Shown piece by piece: positions 61,061-64,000 of a stretch of DNA of 64,000 nt. The position numbers and the translations under genes are program-made. Origin of the DNA: G965198795 sp965198795 (lineage in GTDB: Bacteria > Pseudomonadota > Alphaproteobacteria > Rhodospirillales > Casp-alpha2); contig OZ240674.1 of the NCBI GenBank assembly GCA_965198795.1, positions 372,001 to 436,000 of the forward strand, read 5' to 3'. Each line of letters opens with the position of its first letter. Positions within the stretch are counted from its first letter, which is position 1. Under the pieces are notes generated by a model. That model saw nothing but the letters and a program-made list of their open reading frames with translations. It did no database searches and had not been told where the DNA came from.

Positions 61061-63212
61061 GGACGCCGTTCAGTGGTCGCCACGGAAAGGTGATGCGTTT
61101 ACCAAGTTGTTGAAAGCCATAACCCTTTCCCCAGAAGAAAAAAAACGGCTTGTAAAGGAAACCACTTCTATCCTTAAGGATTGCGTTGATCCTCAAAAAG
61201 ACGGCTCTCGGAACACAGGTCTCGTGATTGGCTATGTGCAAAGCGGAAAAACACTGTCCTTCACCAGCCTATCAGCTCTCGCGCGGGATAACGGCTATCG
61301 TCTTGTTATCTTGCTCGCAGGAACGACAAACAATCTTGTTGAACAGTCCTTCGAGCGCCTCAAGCAAGATTTGGACATTGCCGGCGCGCGCGAATGGAAC
61401 CTCTTCACTACCCAGCAGAAAGCATTTCAGAAAGATGAAGTGGCGCGCGTAAATACGGGGCTCGCCAACTGGCGAAGAGGTAATCCTCGCGCGCGTACAA
61501 TTCTAATTGTTTCCATGAAACAGCATCAGCACTTGGATAATTTGGCCAAGCTGCTTTCCGACTCCAACTTCTCGGATGTTCCGACGCTTATCATTGATGA
61601 TGAAGGCGATCAGGCCGGGATGAACACCAAAGCCAAACAAGATGACGAGAGCACGACCTATTCTCGCATCCAAGCGCTCCGAGCGGTCTTTCCGCACCAT
61701 AGCTACATCCTGTATACAGCGACTCCTCAAGCCCCATTACTTATCAGCCGTATCGACGCACTCTCTCCAGATTTCGGGCGCGTTTTGACGCCGGGAACGC
61801 ACTATGTGGGCGGACAAGAGTTCTTTGTCGAAGGCGCCGATGAGTACATAAAGCTAATCCCGTCCAGTGAGGTCGCTGACAGAAATGGTCCGCCGTCCAA
61901 ACCGCCCGACAGTCTGTTAGCGGCCTTACGAGAGTTCTTTATTGGTGTGGCAATTGGATTGCTGGAAGAGGAGTTCCAAAAAGGCAAGAACCGCTCGATG
62001 ATGATCCACCCGGCGATTGCCAAAGACGAGCACCTCATGTTCGCTCGCTGGGCACGTCAGATAAAAGATCATTGGGCTTCTATACTTCAAGATGCTACGG
62101 ACCCTGAGCACGCAGATTTGATCAAGGCGTTCGAAGATTCCGCTAAAAGCCTTTTCAAGACGTATGAGACAGATTTGGCCTTTAAAGATATCGCGCCCGT
62201 CTTGTTTGAGGCGATTGAAGAAACGGCGGTTGCGGAACTCAACACGCGTGAGAAAAGCCGCATCGTTTCAGTAGATTGGCGGGGTGAATACAGTTGGATA
62301 TTGGTTGGTGGTATTGGGCTTGACCGAGGCTTTACGGTTGAGGGTTTGACGGTCAGCTATATGCCCCGCTCCACGGGAGTCGGGAATGCCGACAATATTC
62401 AACAAAGAGCCAGATTTTTTGGATACAAAAAGCCTTATTTAGGGCTTTGTCGTATCTATCTGACATCGGCAAATATTGATGCGTTCACAGACTACGTAAA
62501 ACACGAGGAGTCAATTCGTGAGTCTATTCGTCTCCACCTTGAGAATGGCAAGACTCTGAAGGACTGGCGCAGAGTTTATTCTCTTAATCCCAATCTCAAA
62601 CCTACGCGTTCGTCTGTCATCTTGCTTGAGATGTACCAGTCCAAGGGACGTGGTGGCTGGATCGTGCCAGATCATCCTTTTGACGATATTGAAATTATTT
62701 CTGAGAACCGTGACGTCACGAAAGAAATTTTAAAAACTTTCGATTTCTCCACTCTTGCCGAAGACGGTTGGAACGACGCTCAAATTGTCCCGAAATTTAG
62801 CAACGACATCATACTATCTGATATTACACCGCTGATTGGACAGTTTCGGTATAAATGGCCCGACGACAATTTAAAACACGGGGCGATAATGCTTGGTTTA
62901 CAGAAACTGATCATGAATGAGCCAACAGCGAAATGCAGCTTCTACGCTTTGTCAGGACCATGGTCGGGCGTCGACTCAAAACGGTCTTTGACTAACAAAG
63001 AACGTCCTAAAATCCGAAATCTCTTCCAAGGTTCCAACGCGAGAACGAACTATCCCGGCGCCCGCGCTTTGATTTCAGAAGAAGCTATAACCTTCCAACT
63101 TCACCGATATGACATAGAGACTGCGGACAAGAAGCAAATGCTTCATGACGTTCCAATTTTAGCAGTGCATGTTCCTGCCCAACTGGCGGAGCGTATATGG
63201 ATAGAACGCTGA
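61053..63212 (+). CDS. Z1-domain protein, superfamily II helicase-like ATPase
   Basis: This 719-residue protein belongs to the Z1 group. Visible motifs are Walker A GYVQSGKTLSF (about residues 60-70), motif II IIDDEGDQAG (about 180-189), motif III YTATPQAPLL (about 220-229), and the late motifs GIGLDRGFTVEGLTVSYMPR (about 420-440) with NIQQRARFFGY (about 446-456), where the Arg residues act as arginine fingers. These define a nucleic acid-dependent ATPase. The final 160 residues have no motif I recognise and no visible PD-(D/E)XK, HNH or GIY-YIG nuclease signature. It overlaps the GHKL gene by eight bases and is the last gene of the cassette. Confidence 0.88.
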   Translation: MTKDAVQWSPRKGDAFTKLLKAITLSPEEKKRLVKETTSILKDCVDPQKDGSRNTGLVIGYVQSGKTLSFTSLSALARDNGYRLVILLAGTTNNLVEQSFERLKQDLDIAGAREWNLFTTQQKAFQKDEVARVNTGLANWRRGNPRARTILIVSMKQHQHLDNLAKLLSDSNFSDVPTLIIDDEGDQAGMNTKAKQDDESTTYSRIQALRAVFPHHSYILYTATPQAPLLISRIDALSPDFGRVLTPGTHYVGGQEFFVEGADEYIKLIPSSEVADRNGPPSKPPDSLLAALREFFIGVAIGLLEEEFQKGKNRSMMIHPAIAKDEHLMFARWARQIKDHWASILQDATDPEHADLIKAFEDSAKSLFKTYETDLAFKDIAPVLFEAIEETAVAELNTREKSRIVSVDWRGEYSWILVGGIGLDRGFTVEGLTVSYMPRSTGVGNADNIQQRARFFGYKKPYLGLCRIYLTSANIDAFTDYVKHEESIRESIRLHLENGKTLKDWRRVYSLNPNLKPTRSSVILLEMYQSKGRGGWIVPDHPFDDIEIISENRDVTKEILKTFDFSTLAEDGWNDAQIVPKFSNDIILSDITPLIGQFRYKWPDDNLKHGAIMLGLQKLIMNEPTAKCSFYALSGPWSGVDSKRSLTNKERPKIRNLFQGSNARTNYPGARALISEEAITFQLHRYDIETADKKQMLHDVPILAVHVPAQLAERIWIER

Positions 63213-63309
63213 CACGCCATGTTTTACGAACCCTCGTCATCAACCTTTTTCGCGTCCGGATTGGTTATCAGACGCGCACGCGTCATGACGCCTTCGAGGA
63301 CCCCCGCGC

Positions 63310-63939
63310 CTACTGTTTCGGCAGATAATGCGGCTCGTGCTTCAGAACGATGTTGAAGCTGATCGTGATCCGCGTTTCCTTGGACAGGTTCGGATGAACG
63401 AAGTGACTGAGAAACGCGGGCCAGAGCATCATCAGCCCGGGTTCGGGCAGCACCGTGTATTCCGGATCGACATAGGGGTCCCCGGCGATGGCCGACATGT
63501 TCACCGCGCCCCTCGGATCATAGAACGTGATCGAGGACGGCCGCGCGTCCGGCCGGTTTCGCGTGGTTTCCCTGGACGACGGGATTTTCAGATAATAGGT
63601 CCCGCTCAGATAGGCGCCGGGATGATTGTGCGCGTCGTGATAGTCCCCAAGACGGTTGACGTTGGGCCAGCCCTGAATTTGCCAGTTCACCGGGTAATCG
63701 ATTCCCAGCCGCCGCAGGTATTCAATGACCGTCCCATTCACCTGATCGCGCAGCCAGTTCACGCCGGGATGATCCCGGTTGAACAGATCGGGCGCCAGAT
63801 AGTCCGTGGTCAGATCACGGTTTTGCCTTTCCATCTCCCGGATCAGCTTGATCAGCGAGCGGGTGGGCTCCTCGAAGTCCGGCAGCCGGCGGCTCACCAG
63901 CTTCGTGGGCCAAAGGTCGAGAACCGTGGCGTCGCTCAT
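63310..63939 (-). CDS. 2OG-Fe(II) oxygenase-like protein (TIGR02466 type)
   Basis: This 209-residue product resembles TIGR02466-type putative iron/2-oxoglutarate oxygenases. It has the metal-site-like YHDAHNHPGAYLSGTYYLKIP (about residues 98-118), a central SITFYDPRGAVN, and the distal LWPAFLSHFVHPNLSKETRITISFNI with the second His and the Arg that would bind 2-oxoglutarate. The ATG at 63939 has AAAGAGG upstream. GC content is back at the chromosomal level, so it appears to be host sequence outside the cassette. Substrate unknown. Confidence 0.75.
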   Translation of the reverse strand: MSDATVLDLWPTKLVSRRLPDFEEPTRSLIKLIREMERQNRDLTTDYLAPDLFNRDHPGVNWLRDQVNGTVIEYLRRLGIDYPVNWQIQGWPNVNRLGDYHDAHNHPGAYLSGTYYLKIPSSRETTRNRPDARPSSITFYDPRGAVNMSAIAGDPYVDPEYTVLPEPGLMMLWPAFLSHFVHPNLSKETRITISFNIVLKHEPHYLPKQ

Positions 63940-64000
63940 GATTTTGGCCTCTTTCCTCGTCTGCGGGGGCGCGGCGCCGGGGGACGGCGCGGCGCCGTTC

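Noticed and set aside
63219..63358. Short plus-strand frame after the Z1 gene as a missing nuclease
   Set aside because: It runs into the end of the oppositely oriented oxygenase gene, has no nuclease motif, and composition is that of a shadow frame.

Overview
The window is a chromosomal segment of a GC-rich alphaproteobacterium, most likely a member of the Rhodospirillales or a close relative. The evidence is the mreBCD-mrdA-rodA cluster, the complete nuoA-N operon followed by birA, coaX, rnj, mce and a DUF1467 gene (a familiar alphaproteobacterial order), the aapJQMP amino-acid transporter, and the tig, clpP, clpX, lon, HU series. The placement rests on gene order and protein resemblance read by eye; no search was run.

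Layout. 1-5398 (+) holds the cell-elongation genes mreB (3' part only), mreC, mreD, mrdA and rodA. 5399-6161 is a decayed stretch with an IS5-type transposase remnant. 6162-25117 (-) is one long transcription block: nuoA to nuoN, birA, coaX, rnj, mce, DUF1467 and tag. 25405-25758 holds tRNA-Asp and tRNA-Val, followed by an FkbM methyltransferase. 26939-33886 (-) carries the proteostasis genes HU, lon, clpX, clpP and tig. Then come tRNA-Leu, malonyl-CoA decarboxylase and NAD(P)HX repair. 38039-44896 is mixed metabolism: a CopD-like membrane protein, a Lin0512-family gene, an alpha/beta hydrolase-OsmC fusion, a NUDIX hydrolase, a wrecked fabI copy, a crotonase, and a cysK-sseA-GNAT operon. 45696-47783 is a chemoreceptor. 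47784-49736 is insertion-sequence debris (IS630 remnant, palindromic repeat, dead IS5 element with recognisable ends). 49737-54148 (-) is aapJQMP. 54562-58028 holds DUF4399, metC, hisI and a CobW-family GTPase with a His-rich loop.

The accessory highlight is 58191-63212: three overlapping genes of visibly lower GC encoding a C5-cytosine DNA methyltransferase, a MORC/MutL-like GHKL ATPase and a Z1-domain superfamily II helicase-like ATPase. This looks like a restriction-modification or defence cassette with no recognisable nuclease gene beside it, since a host-like oxygenase gene in the opposite orientation follows directly. I regard it as the best candidate in the window for an unusual system. 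Other points of interest are a run of 11 G early in aapM, two related palindromic repeats of about 95 bp, a Lin0512 gene with an apparent nonsense codon beside a tandem repeat, and His-rich insertions in trigger factor and the CobW GTPase. No rRNA genes, CRISPR array, prophage, integrase or replication origin was seen.
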